64,000 bases of DNA from Candidatus Colinaster scatohippi (GTDB lineage Bacteria; Bacillota; Clostridia; Lachnospirales; Lachnospiraceae). Location of the stretch: NCBI GenBank assembly GCA_018064805.1, contig JAGHUN010000012.1, forward strand, positions 1 to 64,000, in the 5' to 3' direction. The position numbers and the translations under genes were made by a program. This document shows positions 10,433-20,530 of this stretch, one piece after another. Every line of letters begins with the position of its first letter. Positions within the stretch are counted from its first letter, which is position 1. The notes beneath the pieces are model-generated. The model was not told where the DNA came from. It did not search any database and worked only from the letters and a program-made list of their open reading frames with translations.

Positions 10433-11760
10433 AGCTCTGTTATCTTCGTATAAATTTCTACTAGTCTGTTATAGTTAATATCTGCATTATGCGTAAGTCT
10501 CGCGCGATTCATCGCTGCAGCTCCCAATTCAGAAGCAAGACCATCATCCTTCCAAATGTGAATAATATCATCAGCAAGGCCATCACTATTACATGGATCA
10601 AACAATTTGCCTTCTTCATCCTCAGTAATCATCGAAGGTATTCCACCTGCTCTCGAAGCAACAACCGGAACTCCCAGCAGCATTGCCTCACCCATTGAAT
10701 TAGGCGAGTTCTCTATCGATGATGGACATACATATGTATGACACTTCAGATACTCCTGCTTCATAGCTTCAGCGTCAAGTTTTCCAAGAAATTCCACCTT
10801 GTCCTCTAAATGATAGGAACTAATTAGAGTTCTTAAATACTTACCATAACCACTAATTTTTATTTTTTGCTTAAGTGTGTTATAAGCCGTTATATCTGCA
10901 CCTGCCACACGAATCTTTGCATCCGAAAAATATTCAAGGATTATCGGCATTGCCTCAAGCAGAATATGAAATCCCTTTAAAGGATAATCAGCCTGGCTAA
11001 CAAAAATTGTATGCTTATTACAGGTTGTCACATCCCAGGTACCGGAATAAAATGGTTCTCTCAGAGTCTCATTCATATAAAAATATGTAGCATCCGGATT
11101 AAGCTTACTTATAACGTCTCTGTCAAAGTCCGTACGACCGGTAACATTCGTGGCAAGCTTCAGTGCCTCTTTCTCCATCTCGCCACGCTCAAGGAATTTA
11201 GCCTGCTGTTGCGCAATATTGTCTCTTTTTATCAAATCCCTAAAGGTTCTCGAACTAACAATCTCATCCGGCAAATCTGCAGTGTATTCTTCTCCGCATC
11301 TGTATATTATGCCCTGAATACCGATAAGCACCTCCGGTACACATATACTTGAATCCTTTTGGGCTTCGTTTCTGCATTCATGTACAGCCTTCATCACCCC
11401 AAGTGTATGTCCGTATTCCGTTCCAAATACGTGGATTACATCCGGCTCATAGCTCTTAATTATAGAGTGGAATCTTGGCTCTAATTCCATACTGTAATTC
11501 TCCGGCTGATTTCTATCCTCATAATATCCATAGCATGTCACTCTGAAATTATTGCCAATTACCACTTCAGCCTTTGACTGTTTATCGCTGCTTGCAACAG
11601 GATATGCAATTGCCAGTTCGGATACGCTTCTGTACTCAATTGCTTCCTCCATCATACGTACAAGCGCTCCTGTAATCCAGCCTTCCTTATTACTTCCTTC
11701 TATTTTTAGTTTCTCTGCAACCAATGGCGGGAGCAGATTACATACCCACAAAACTCTCAT
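10429..11760 (-). CDS. Glycosyltransferase family 4
   Basis: VCPSSIENSPNSMGEAMLLGVPVVASRAGGIPSMI GT4 donor-binding signature; 4-nt overlap with the downstream gene. Confidence 0.88.
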   Translation of the reverse strand: MRVLWVCNLLPPLVAEKLKIEGSNKEGWITGALVRMMEEAIEYRSVSELAIAYPVASSDKQSKAEVVIGNNFRVTCYGYYEDRNQPENYSMELEPRFHSIIKSYEPDVIHVFGTEYGHTLGVMKAVHECRNEAQKDSSICVPEVLIGIQGIIYRCGEEYTADLPDEIVSSRTFRDLIKRDNIAQQQAKFLERGEMEKEALKLATNVTGRTDFDRDVISKLNPDATYFYMNETLREPFYSGTWDVTTCNKHTIFVSQADYPLKGFHILLEAMPIILEYFSDAKIRVAGADITAYNTLKQKIKISGYGKYLRTLISSYHLEDKVEFLGKLDAEAMKQEYLKCHTYVCPSSIENSPNSMGEAMLLGVPVVASRAGGIPSMITEDEEGKLFDPCNSDGLADDIIHIWKDDGLASELGAAAMNRARLTHNADINYNRLVEIYTKITEL

Positions 11761-12638
11761 CTTTTTTTCTTTCCATATATTAGGCTCTTCACCGCATTGT
11801 AGGCTTTAGAGAATCTTTTACTCTCAGCCAGCCTTGTTCTTAATCCGGCTCCCGAAATAACCATAATTCTCTTGTATTTTTTAGCCCTTTTTCCCATATA
11901 TTGTTCGGTTATTTCTATATGCTCATCTTCGGATTTCTTCCTGTTCTCAGCTGTTTCAGAAAAACCTCCACCTTCATATGCAGAGATAACCAAATCAATA
12001 TAAGAGGTTATTGCACCTAATTCATATATACTATACAGGAAATGTTCATAATCAGCTCTTACTCTGTATTTAAGATCATATCCCCTATCCTTGAACAACC
12101 GATCTTCATAAAAACACACCTGGTGACATGGAACATTTCTATATAAGGCGAACTCATTAAGGGATGGTGCAGAAGAAACTAGCGTCTCCGTCAGTCTGTT
12201 AAACTGATTTCCATAGAAAATATACGGTTTCTCCTGCTTTACATCTATATTCTCATCTATATAATCCGCTACTTTTCCAAGCGTTTGCTTATCATAAAAG
12301 CAATCGCCGCAATTCATAAAAATGACATATCTGTCATGTGCGCCCGGCAAGATCCGATCTGCATCCCATATGTGGTTAACAGCTTCGTTCATTCCATCAT
12401 ATATTCCTTTATCGCTTGTAGAATATATATCTGTTACCGTTGCTATTCTTCCTGAGAAATAATCAGAAGCCTTAAGTGCTTCAAGTGACCCATCGGACGA
12501 TTTACCATCTTTTATTATCACATGATAATTGTGATACTCCTGCCCATATATGCTATCAAGTGTATACTTAAGCTTATCTCCGGCATTAAAGCATACCACA
12601 ATTATTTCGAATTTTATTCTACATTCTTCTTTTCTCAT
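11757..12638 (-). CDS. Glycosyltransferase family 2
   Basis: IIVVCFNAGDKLKYTLDSIYGQEYHNYHVIIKDGKSSDGSLEAL. Track ORF begins at 12683; Met at 12638 (MRKEECRIKFEI) removes the overlap with the upstream gene. Confidence 0.85.
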   Translation of the reverse strand: MRKEECRIKFEIIVVCFNAGDKLKYTLDSIYGQEYHNYHVIIKDGKSSDGSLEALKASDYFSGRIATVTDIYSTSDKGIYDGMNEAVNHIWDADRILPGAHDRYVIFMNCGDCFYDKQTLGKVADYIDENIDVKQEKPYIFYGNQFNRLTETLVSSAPSLNEFALYRNVPCHQVCFYEDRLFKDRGYDLKYRVRADYEHFLYSIYELGAITSYIDLVISAYEGGGFSETAENRKKSEDEHIEITEQYMGKRAKKYKRIMVISGAGLRTRLAESKRFSKAYNAVKSLIYGKKKR

Positions 12639-12645
12639 AATTACT

Positions 12646-13776
12646 CTACGATAAATCTCTCTGATCCAGCCAACGGTGTTCATAGAAGAGCCAGCTCTTA
12701 TATGGCAACACTCTTACTCCGTCGCTACTCGCTGTCACCAAAAAATATGCAAAATAGATAATACCTACAACAAGAACAATTGCAATAAGTCGCTTTCTTT
12801 TCTGTGCATCCTTAACTGCCATTATTACATTAGGCACTAACAACACCTGCGTTGTTATAAGATAGTATCCGATTCTTGTAACAAGCGGAAGCCAAAAGCA
12901 GCATAAGTACAGTAATACCGCCATAATATTCAGATTAAGAAATGTTCTGTTGTCGACTCTGTCCTTAACTGCCTCCTTATAGCAGACCATACAGAGGATA
13001 ATAACAAGTATGCATCTCAATATAATTGGCGCATTTTCAAGCACCGAATGAGCCTCTTCAATATAATCCGTGTTCCTATATGACGGATACAGCTTAAGGG
13101 CGATATCCATAAGTCTGGTATTTAATATAAATACTACTGCACCGGCAACTGCCACCACGCCTATAAGCCATTTATTCCAATTACATCGTGCAAGCAGATA
13201 CATCGGAATAACTACCAGGACACTTTTATGAAAAAGAGACGCAAACAGGATAATTGCAATGAATTTAACTAAATTCTGCCAGTCAATGGCTGCTGTTACA
13301 AACTTAAGAGAATACAAGGCCATCGCCAGTACAAGATAATATCTTACTGTATTGAACGACCTGAAATATATTCCAAGAGTCATAAAAAGGAAAAAAGTCA
13401 AACCAAAGCAATCGCTTTGATCCTTAAATGCCTTCAAATACATTGCAACTATTGCAGCACCAAAGACGCCAAACATCAGAAGATAATTCTCACTTCCCGA
13501 AAGGGTATATAGGAGTCTGACAATAAAATTAAAGCCCGGCTCTGTAACTACAAATGCCTTAACAAATATCTCATGGCAGGTTACAACGTAATTACCATAA
13601 TCGTTTCCGACACCTCTTCTTAATGCAGCAAGCGCCGTCAGGATTAAGAAAATCGAAGCAAGCAATGCAAAATTAACAATGTTATTGCGACTGTATCTGC
13701 TTTCACCATATGCAATTGGCCTTACCTGGCACGCCAAAACTATCGTCAGCGCCGCAACTATAATATATAAAATCAT
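12646..13776 (-). CDS. EpsG/Wzy-like polysaccharide polymerase, polytopic
   Basis: 376 aa multi-TM protein with EpsG-like features (LRRGVGNDYGNYV..., FNTVRYYLVLAMALYSLKF, LFHKSVLVVIPMYLLA). Confidence 0.78.
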   Translation of the reverse strand: MILYIIVAALTIVLACQVRPIAYGESRYSRNNIVNFALLASIFLILTALAALRRGVGNDYGNYVVTCHEIFVKAFVVTEPGFNFIVRLLYTLSGSENYLLMFGVFGAAIVAMYLKAFKDQSDCFGLTFFLFMTLGIYFRSFNTVRYYLVLAMALYSLKFVTAAIDWQNLVKFIAIILFASLFHKSVLVVIPMYLLARCNWNKWLIGVVAVAGAVVFILNTRLMDIALKLYPSYRNTDYIEEAHSVLENAPIILRCILVIILCMVCYKEAVKDRVDNRTFLNLNIMAVLLYLCCFWLPLVTRIGYYLITTQVLLVPNVIMAVKDAQKRKRLIAIVLVVGIIYFAYFLVTASSDGVRVLPYKSWLFYEHRWLDQRDLS

Positions 13777-13810
13777 ACTTTGCCAATCCGTTTACACTAT
13801 TGCCTTCTTG

Positions 13811-14596
13811 TTATGCTTCCCTGATTCCCTTTTTTATAAGACTATAGGCCTCCTTAAAGCTCTTCTCTGATAAAAGCATTCCCTTGTGTCTTATCAAAAA
13901 TCTAAGTGCCATAGGAGTAGCCAGTCGGCCGTACAAATATCTGTACAGGACTCCCCTGTCATAGAAAAATTTATCCGTATATCCTTCAAACCAGGTACTG
14001 GGTCTTTTAACCTCTCTGCCTATGTTAATTGGAAGCGCGTATATTTTTAGTCCCTTTTTAAGGCACTCCTGAATAAACAGACTATCCTCGCCATTACTAT
14101 ATTTTGCACCACCGCCAAAAAGAAGATTAAATGTAATATTCTTTTTGTGTATACATTCTCTCCTACATGCAAAACTATAGGTTGGATAACGGCCACAATT
14201 CCATCTGTGAATCCTCATCTCGGAATCCGTATGATACGTGGCTCTGTCAGCTTCAACCTCCATATTGAAAAGAAGCATATCTGCCTGAGGACGAGTTTCA
14301 AATGCCTTAACAACTCTCTCAGCATATCCATCCTCATATACAATATCATCATCAGAAAACAGTATAATATCTGCATCAGCTCTCAAAAGTGCATTATTGC
14401 GGCTAAGCCCTACACCTCTTTCTTCAAAGGAAAAGCATCGAATCCTGCTTCCTTTGTAATCGTATTCAGAATATGCAAATTTATCACACTGATTAATTAT
14501 AATTGAGTCACACTGCAGATTCATTGTCTCTGCGACCGATTCGGTATTAACTTTTACACCTGACACTAATGTCTGAATTGTCATACGCATCTCCAC
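13811..14596 (-). CDS. Glycosyltransferase family 2 / GT-A fold
   Basis: GVGLSRNNALLRADADIILFSDDDIVYEDGYAERV: donor and DDD region of GT-A enzymes. Confidence 0.8.
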   Translation of the reverse strand: MEMRMTIQTLVSGVKVNTESVAETMNLQCDSIIINQCDKFAYSEYDYKGSRIRCFSFEERGVGLSRNNALLRADADIILFSDDDIVYEDGYAERVVKAFETRPQADMLLFNMEVEADRATYHTDSEMRIHRWNCGRYPTYSFACRRECIHKKNITFNLLFGGGAKYSNGEDSLFIQECLKKGLKIYALPINIGREVKRPSTWFEGYTDKFFYDRGVLYRYLYGRLATPMALRFLIRHKGMLLSEKSFKEAYSLIKKGIREA

Positions 14597-14608
14597 ATAT
14601 GGCTTCCT

Positions 14609-15532
14609 TTATTTATCCGAAAATGCCATACCCACAATCTTTACATCCTGTTTACCAAGAGTAAAGACAATTTTGTCAATTTTATCTGCCTTATCTCTTC
14701 CTCGGCAAATCAGTAATATAACACCCTTTCCGGCTCTGAGTTTTTCAAAAACCTCCATACTGAAAGAAAATTCTGAGGAATCAAACAGTATATACTCTGA
14801 CTCATCACCCAGAATATGCTCTGTATTAACGCTATACTCATCGGTTCCCTTTTTGCCCAAAAACGGAATCTCGGGATATCTCTGAAGCCAATCTCTTTCA
14901 GTATATATTCCATCGTCTATTGCACACATTATCATAATTAGCGACAATGCCAGAATTATCCCTATCATCCCACCTAAAAAGGCCGCATTTTTCTCTCTTG
15001 TATATGGATCATACGAAACCATATCCGAATCTGTCCAAACCTCAATCTTCTCAAGAATCGGAATTCTGTCGGCAAACATCGGGAGTGCCTGCTTATATGC
15101 TTCGGAAACCTTGTATACAAGATCTGCATCTGATCCCTTGCTGACTACAGTAAGAATTCTATAATCACCTATAATTTCACCGGTTATTGTCTCATATATC
15201 TGCTCTTTACTTACTCCCGGTAGAATTTCCAGAGCAGAATTAACAATTGGATCATCTCTTAAAATCGAATCCCATGTATAAGCATTAAAATAGTCCGCAC
15301 CATTAAAGGATGCATCATAATTAAAAAAGACATAATAGTCATTTCTTATCTCATACATCACATCCGGACCTATAACTTTACCATAGATTGAGTATGCCAT
15401 TACGCCAATAATAGCACCGGCTATTGCCGCTGCTATTACAATCCATAATTTATGTACAAACTGATTCCATAATCGTTTCAAATCAAGACGCTCCCTGCCT
15501 GCATCAATACCACTCATATGCATTGCCTCCAT
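14609..15532 (-). CDS. Wzz/CpsC-like chain-length determinant with short C-terminal cytoplasmic tail
   Basis: Two TM helices flank an extracytoplasmic region; N-terminal LKRLWNQFVHKLWIVIAAAIAGAIIGVMAYSIYG; C-terminal tail GKGVILLICRGRDKADKIDKIVFTLGKQDVKIVGMAFSDK resembles the end of BY-kinase domains. Confidence 0.72.
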   Translation of the reverse strand: MEAMHMSGIDAGRERLDLKRLWNQFVHKLWIVIAAAIAGAIIGVMAYSIYGKVIGPDVMYEIRNDYYVFFNYDASFNGADYFNAYTWDSILRDDPIVNSALEILPGVSKEQIYETITGEIIGDYRILTVVSKGSDADLVYKVSEAYKQALPMFADRIPILEKIEVWTDSDMVSYDPYTREKNAAFLGGMIGIILALSLIMIMCAIDDGIYTERDWLQRYPEIPFLGKKGTDEYSVNTEHILGDESEYILFDSSEFSFSMEVFEKLRAGKGVILLICRGRDKADKIDKIVFTLGKQDVKIVGMAFSDK

Positions 15533-16905
15533 TACTTTTTCGCTGCAGTTGTCTGATTACTGTCAACACCTTCCGTTGCTTCAGGACTTACAAGAATTTT
15601 AAGTGTTAAAAGCATCAGCTTTATATCAAGCCAGATGCTGTAATTCTCAATATAACTCAAGTCGAGCTTAAGCTTATCATACGGTGTTGTATTATATTTT
15701 CCATAGACCTGAGCATAACCTGCAAGTCCCGCCTTAACACGCATTCTGAATGCGAATTCCGGCATATCCTCCATATACTGCTTAATAATCTCCGGTCTCT
15801 CCGGTCGCGGTCCAATAAATGACATATCACCGACCAGAATGTTGAATAACTGTGGAAGTTCATCAATTCTTACCGCTCTGATAAACTTACCAATAGGGGT
15901 AATTCTTGAATCATTCTTGGTTGCCAGTCTTGCAACACCATCCTTCTCCGCATCTACTCTCATAGAACGGAACTTCATTATCTTGAATTCCTTTGCACCA
16001 ACCGTACATCTCACCTGTTTATAGAGCACCGGACCGCCATCATAGCATTTGATAGCAATTGCTGTAATCAGCATAATCGGTGATGTAACCACAGCAAGAA
16101 TGAGTGCACAAACAATATCAATACATCTTTTTGCAAATCTCTGCTCAACCTTTAGGCTATATTCCCTTGTAAGGAAAATTGGTGTATCAAAAAGATGAAC
16201 AGGTGACGAGCCCTTAACAATTACATCCGAAATCTTAGGACTCATATACACGCGCACATTATGCGCATATAAATATTTAAGCATTTTATTACGAATCTGT
16301 GCCGGAATATCCCAAAGCACTACTCCGTCATACGATTTACTTAACATCTCCTTATTAAGCTCGTTCTCGTCCTCACCCATATACATCAGCTTCTGTATAT
16401 TGTATTTATCCTTACGGGTAGCAAACTTCACCTCAATATCAGTTGTCGGATGATCACCATATATAAGCAGAAGCTTCCTCGGTGGAAAGAACAGCCTGTA
16501 TAAATTATTACCCAGAAATGTCCAAATACCCGCAAAGGCTATCTGTATAAATACCATGTAAAACATAGTATCAGAATCAAACAGTCGGACTTCCATAAGT
16601 GATATCTGAAAATAGCTTATAATTCCCACAATTACTATTGCAAAAACCTGAGAGAAAAATACATCCCACGGCTTCAAATATCCTATTTTCAGGCCGCCAA
16701 AGGTACTGCTGAAAAAGAATAACAGAACTGCATAGATTAATATCATAAGGATATGACCCTTAAAATACAGATTGACCTTCCATACATATGTACCAAGAAG
16801 TACTTCAATCCATTCATATGCATACATTCCTGTTAGAATAACCATTCCAAGCAGGCTCCACATTAATATAATTGTTCTTTTAATAGTTTCTTTTGCATTC
16901 ATCAT
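15532..16905 (-). CDS. Exopolysaccharide polyprenyl glycosylphosphotransferase (initiating sugar transferase)
   Basis: C-terminal bacterial sugar transferase domain: [28 protein letters not shown]...[21 protein letters not shown]...[24 protein letters not shown]. Track ORF begins at 16941; ATGATG at 16905/16902 fits the junction better. Confidence 0.93.
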   Translation of the reverse strand: [457 protein letters not shown]

Positions 16906-17660
16906 ATTCTTCTCAAAGTTGCCCTTACTGCCCATCCACAAAAATAAAATGCCGAAACAATCGGGTTTAGTTTTTCCATTTTACGATACAGAAACCAGAT
17001 TCTCTTAATTGCGAGCATTTTATTACTTGAAAGACTCTGTGCCGGTCTTCTGTATATCGCAAGAACCTCATCAAGTCCATATGCATTTACACCTGTACGT
17101 AATATCTGCCACCAGGTAGCAGTATCTTCACTTGCCACAAGTGGCATATGAATCAACCTTATATCTATTTTTTCTGTATCAAACATTGTCGTTGTCGTAA
17201 AGATTACTGTACGCGACAAGGCTTTTTTATATGTAAGTACCTCAGGAACCCTTACATATCTCCCTGTTCCGTTGGCATCTGCATCACCGAATTCATAGCT
17301 TGTAAAAGAGAACGCAGCATCCCTTTGTTCCATAAATGTTAACTGCTTTTCAAGCTTATCCGGCATCCAAACATCATCTGCATCAAGAAATGCAACAAAT
17401 CTTCCGGTCACCTCATCAAGACCTCTGTTCCTTGCTCCTGCCGCACCGTTTTCATTCTCATCAAAAAGAATTATTTTAATCCTTCTGTCAAAATCCGGTG
17501 AATTCATAAGGGCCACAAGTTTTTCACGCGTTCCGTCTGTGGAACCGTCTTCAACCAGAATCCACTCCCAATCCGTATACGTCTGTGACATAACCATATC
17601 GATTGTATTATCTATGAAGTTAATCGCATTATAAACCGGTGTTACTATACTTATCATCAA
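16902..17660 (-). CDS. Glycosyltransferase family 2
   Basis: ISIVTPVYNAINFIDNTIDMVMSQTYTDWEWILVEDGSTDGTREKL...FLDADDVW. Confidence 0.92.
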   Translation of the reverse strand: MMISIVTPVYNAINFIDNTIDMVMSQTYTDWEWILVEDGSTDGTREKLVALMNSPDFDRRIKIILFDENENGAAGARNRGLDEVTGRFVAFLDADDVWMPDKLEKQLTFMEQRDAAFSFTSYEFGDADANGTGRYVRVPEVLTYKKALSRTVIFTTTTMFDTEKIDIRLIHMPLVASEDTATWWQILRTGVNAYGLDEVLAIYRRPAQSLSSNKMLAIKRIWFLYRKMEKLNPIVSAFYFCGWAVRATLRRI

Positions 17661-17683
17661 TTATAACCATTATGACATCTATG

Positions 17684-18622
17684 TCAGATTTCTTCTTTCA
17701 CAAGATACTTAGGTCTGTTCTTAACCTCAAGATAGGTCTTGGACAGATACTGTCCCATTATACCCATACAAAGTAGCTGCACACCGCTTACAAGAGATAT
17801 AATACATACCATCGACTGCCAACCGGGTGTCGGATCAGACCAGAAGAATGACCTGACAATTATAAAAATAATCAGAATAAATGCCAGGAAGCAGAACAAT
17901 ACGCCTAAATAAGATGCAAGTGCCAGGGGTGCCGTTGAAAAAGCAACTATGCCTTCTAAGGAATACATAAGCAATCCCCAGAAATTCCATTTGGTCTCGC
18001 CCTTAACACGTTCAACATTCTCAAATTCTACCCATTTAGTGCTGAAACCAACCCAACCAAATATTCCTTTACTAAAGCGATTATATTCTCCCATTGCCAA
18101 TATCGCATCAACAACAGGTCTTGTCATTAGCCTGTAATCACGAGCCCCGTCAACAATATCCGTCTTGCTTATTTTATTCATAAGCTTATAAAACTGTCTT
18201 GCGAAGAAGCTTCGAATTGGCGGCTCACCCTTACGGCTTACACGTCTTGTTGCTACCGAATCATATCCTTCATCGATATACTCAAACAGTGTAGGTAAGA
18301 GTGACGGTGGATCCTGTAAGTCAGCATCCATCATTACTACATAATCGCCCTTGGCCTTCTGAAAGCCGGCATAAATCGCTGCTTCTTTTCCAAAATTCCT
18401 GGAAAAACTAATGAGTTTAACACGGCCATCCTTTTCGTTCAGTTTTTTCACCTCTGCGACTGTTCCGTCTTTTGAACCGTCATCTACATAAATTACCTCA
18501 ACATCCATTTCACGAGACGCAAAGAATTCTTCGTTTTTCATCAGTTCCTCATAAAAATACGGGACATTCTCTTCTTCGTTAAAGCATGGAACAACAACAC
18601 TTAGAAGCATCCTAACCTCCAT
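17684..18622 (-). CDS. GtrB-type glycosyltransferase family 2 (polyprenyl-phosphate glycosyltransferase)
   Basis: LSVVVPCFNEEENVPYFYEEL...VDDGSKDGT...DADLQDPP; two C-terminal TM helices and GIMGQYLSKTYLEVKNRPKYLVKE ending typical of GtrB/ArnC-like proteins. Confidence 0.92.
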   Translation of the reverse strand: MEVRMLLSVVVPCFNEEENVPYFYEELMKNEEFFASREMDVEVIYVDDGSKDGTVAEVKKLNEKDGRVKLISFSRNFGKEAAIYAGFQKAKGDYVVMMDADLQDPPSLLPTLFEYIDEGYDSVATRRVSRKGEPPIRSFFARQFYKLMNKISKTDIVDGARDYRLMTRPVVDAILAMGEYNRFSKGIFGWVGFSTKWVEFENVERVKGETKWNFWGLLMYSLEGIVAFSTAPLALASYLGVLFCFLAFILIIFIIVRSFFWSDPTPGWQSMVCIISLVSGVQLLCMGIMGQYLSKTYLEVKNRPKYLVKEEI

Positions 18623-18624
18623 AA

Positions 18625-19410
18625 TTATCTCAGTTCACGTACTTTATAAACCAGATAATTCTCTGTCTGCAAATCTATATCATAGCAGCCCTCAAAAATA
18701 CGGGCTCTGTCAAATCGCCTAACAATAATTATATCACATCCATATGCATAAGCCATAGCAGTAATACTGTTGAAATTCTCAGTTTTATCCCACATCATAT
18801 TATGAATTGCTATGATTCCATCATCATATCTGTCAAGAATTCCCAAATCACTATTAAACATCATAATATCCTGCCCATAGAGAATGGGAACATTATCACC
18901 ATAATTGGTAATAAACGGAAGTATTTCATCATCTGCAAGTATAAGCGCACCATTACGTGATGCCTCATCCGCATAGGCTATTATCTGCTTACGCTCATCA
19001 TTATAATGATTCTCTTCAATCTTAGTATCTCCACCAAACAGACCAAACAAATTGCCACAAACCGATATCAGGAAGAGCAGGATCAAAAACAGCGCCACCC
19101 TCGCCCTTGAGTTCTTAATTGAAACAATTAATTCAGTAGCTGCAAAAGGAATATATATAAGCAACGGGATCAAAGCAATCAGCTGTCCATAGTTACCCAG
19201 TACCGGAAATACCAGCGAAAGTAACCATACCGTTACAGGATTTGCAACAACAAGAACAACTATGGCAACAGGATATAGTGCAAGCCATTTGTTTTTTCTC
19301 TCATTTACAGAAAATAGCACTACCAGACTTATTGCAAAAAGAAGAAAATAACTTCCCTCCATCTTACTATTTTGAAAGAGGGTATACATATTATCAGCTA
19401 AAGCTCTCAT
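18625..19410 (-). CDS. Membrane protein with C-terminal extracytoplasmic domain; possible C-terminal half of a two-gene GT-C-like protein
   Basis: Intact ORF, several TM helices then a soluble region; ATGA overlap with the upstream gene; AGGAGGG RBS-like sequence before ATG. Confidence 0.65.
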   Translation of the reverse strand: MRALADNMYTLFQNSKMEGSYFLLFAISLVVLFSVNERKNKWLALYPVAIVVLVVANPVTVWLLSLVFPVLGNYGQLIALIPLLIYIPFAATELIVSIKNSRARVALFLILLFLISVCGNLFGLFGGDTKIEENHYNDERKQIIAYADEASRNGALILADDEILPFITNYGDNVPILYGQDIMMFNSDLGILDRYDDGIIAIHNMMWDKTENFNSITAMAYAYGCDIIIVRRFDRARIFEGCYDIDLQTENYLVYKVRELR

Positions 19411-20426
19411 TTTTTGCCCTCCTCTATCTTATATCTAATTATACTTGCAACTCCCAAGAGTGAAGCCTCAATCATTATAAGCAGAATTCCCGATGTAATT
19501 CCTGTTATAAAAAGTGACGCTCCAACGCACAAAATCAACTTAAGCAGATTAATAACTGCAGGCGACCATGCTTTCTCACCTGCATCTCTGATACTCCTAT
19601 ACCAATCAGTAATAATATACATAACATACGGAAGTATAGTTCCTGCAACAATAGCATCCCCGGAATACCCGTTCCATAATAATTTAAAGCCTATGGAACC
19701 GCTAAAATAGTCTCCACTAAGGATAACTACTGCCAAGAATACCGTAAAAAGAATGCTCTTCACCCTGCTTCGCAAGACAGGCATCATAAAAATAAGGCAT
19801 GCAAATACCGTGCATACAAGTGTCTGAAGAGTCATAATAACATATATTAAAATAGGTTCAGCAATTCCAAACAGTCTGCAAATATAAGCATAAAAAATTG
19901 GAAGCGATATTATTTTCTTAGATGCAATCAGACCAAGAGTAAATGGTTCACTTGTAATAGGGTTATACTCATAGATGGTACCTGTTGCAAGCGTTGTTCT
20001 GATTGTAGGTAGCATCATATCTAGGCGGAGATAATCCAAAAGTCCAACAACCCTTAATACAATGCCGACAAAAAGAACTAAAGCTATGGCAATTAGCACA
20101 TATTCTACTTTACGAAATTTAGGATGATATACTTTTTCACCCTTTCCTTTTACGATTCTCAAAATCAGTCTTGCTATAACACAAGCCAAAAATGCTGCAG
20201 TAAGCACAATAAAAGCAATATTGTACGACGAACACAGCTTATCGAAAGAGCACCCTCTTATCATATACTGTATGAAAGTTACTACCCCCTGTAGCAAAAA
20301 AACAAAAAAGAAACCAGTCAGATATGTTTCAATCTGACTGATCTCTTTATTATTAACAACACACTTCAATATATATCCTGCCATATATGGCATGGTAATA
20401 ATGACAATTATGCCAAGTATATCCAT
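19407..20426 (-). CDS. Polytopic membrane protein (possibly DUF6077/GT-C-like N-terminal half)
   Basis: 339 aa, about 9 predicted hydrophobic segments by eye; GGGAG RBS-like sequence upstream of start. Confidence 0.6.
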   Translation of the reverse strand: MDILGIIVIITMPYMAGYILKCVVNNKEISQIETYLTGFFFVFLLQGVVTFIQYMIRGCSFDKLCSSYNIAFIVLTAAFLACVIARLILRIVKGKGEKVYHPKFRKVEYVLIAIALVLFVGIVLRVVGLLDYLRLDMMLPTIRTTLATGTIYEYNPITSEPFTLGLIASKKIISLPIFYAYICRLFGIAEPILIYVIMTLQTLVCTVFACLIFMMPVLRSRVKSILFTVFLAVVILSGDYFSGSIGFKLLWNGYSGDAIVAGTILPYVMYIITDWYRSIRDAGEKAWSPAVINLLKLILCVGASLFITGITSGILLIMIEASLLGVASIIRYKIEEGKK

Positions 20427-20530
20427 ATCTGTCTCCCGAGAAGTTTACCTTCTCTTTCTCGATAACACATAATGAGTTATTTTACCATAAATATGGATTA
20501 TTGTCTAATTTAGCAATGCTTTTGCGGTAT

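Noticed and set aside
18625-20426. Frameshifted pseudogene interpretation of the two adjacent membrane ORFs
   Set aside because: ATGA overlap plus an RBS-like AGGAGGG before the second ATG favours two real genes; recorded as a split-gene finding instead.
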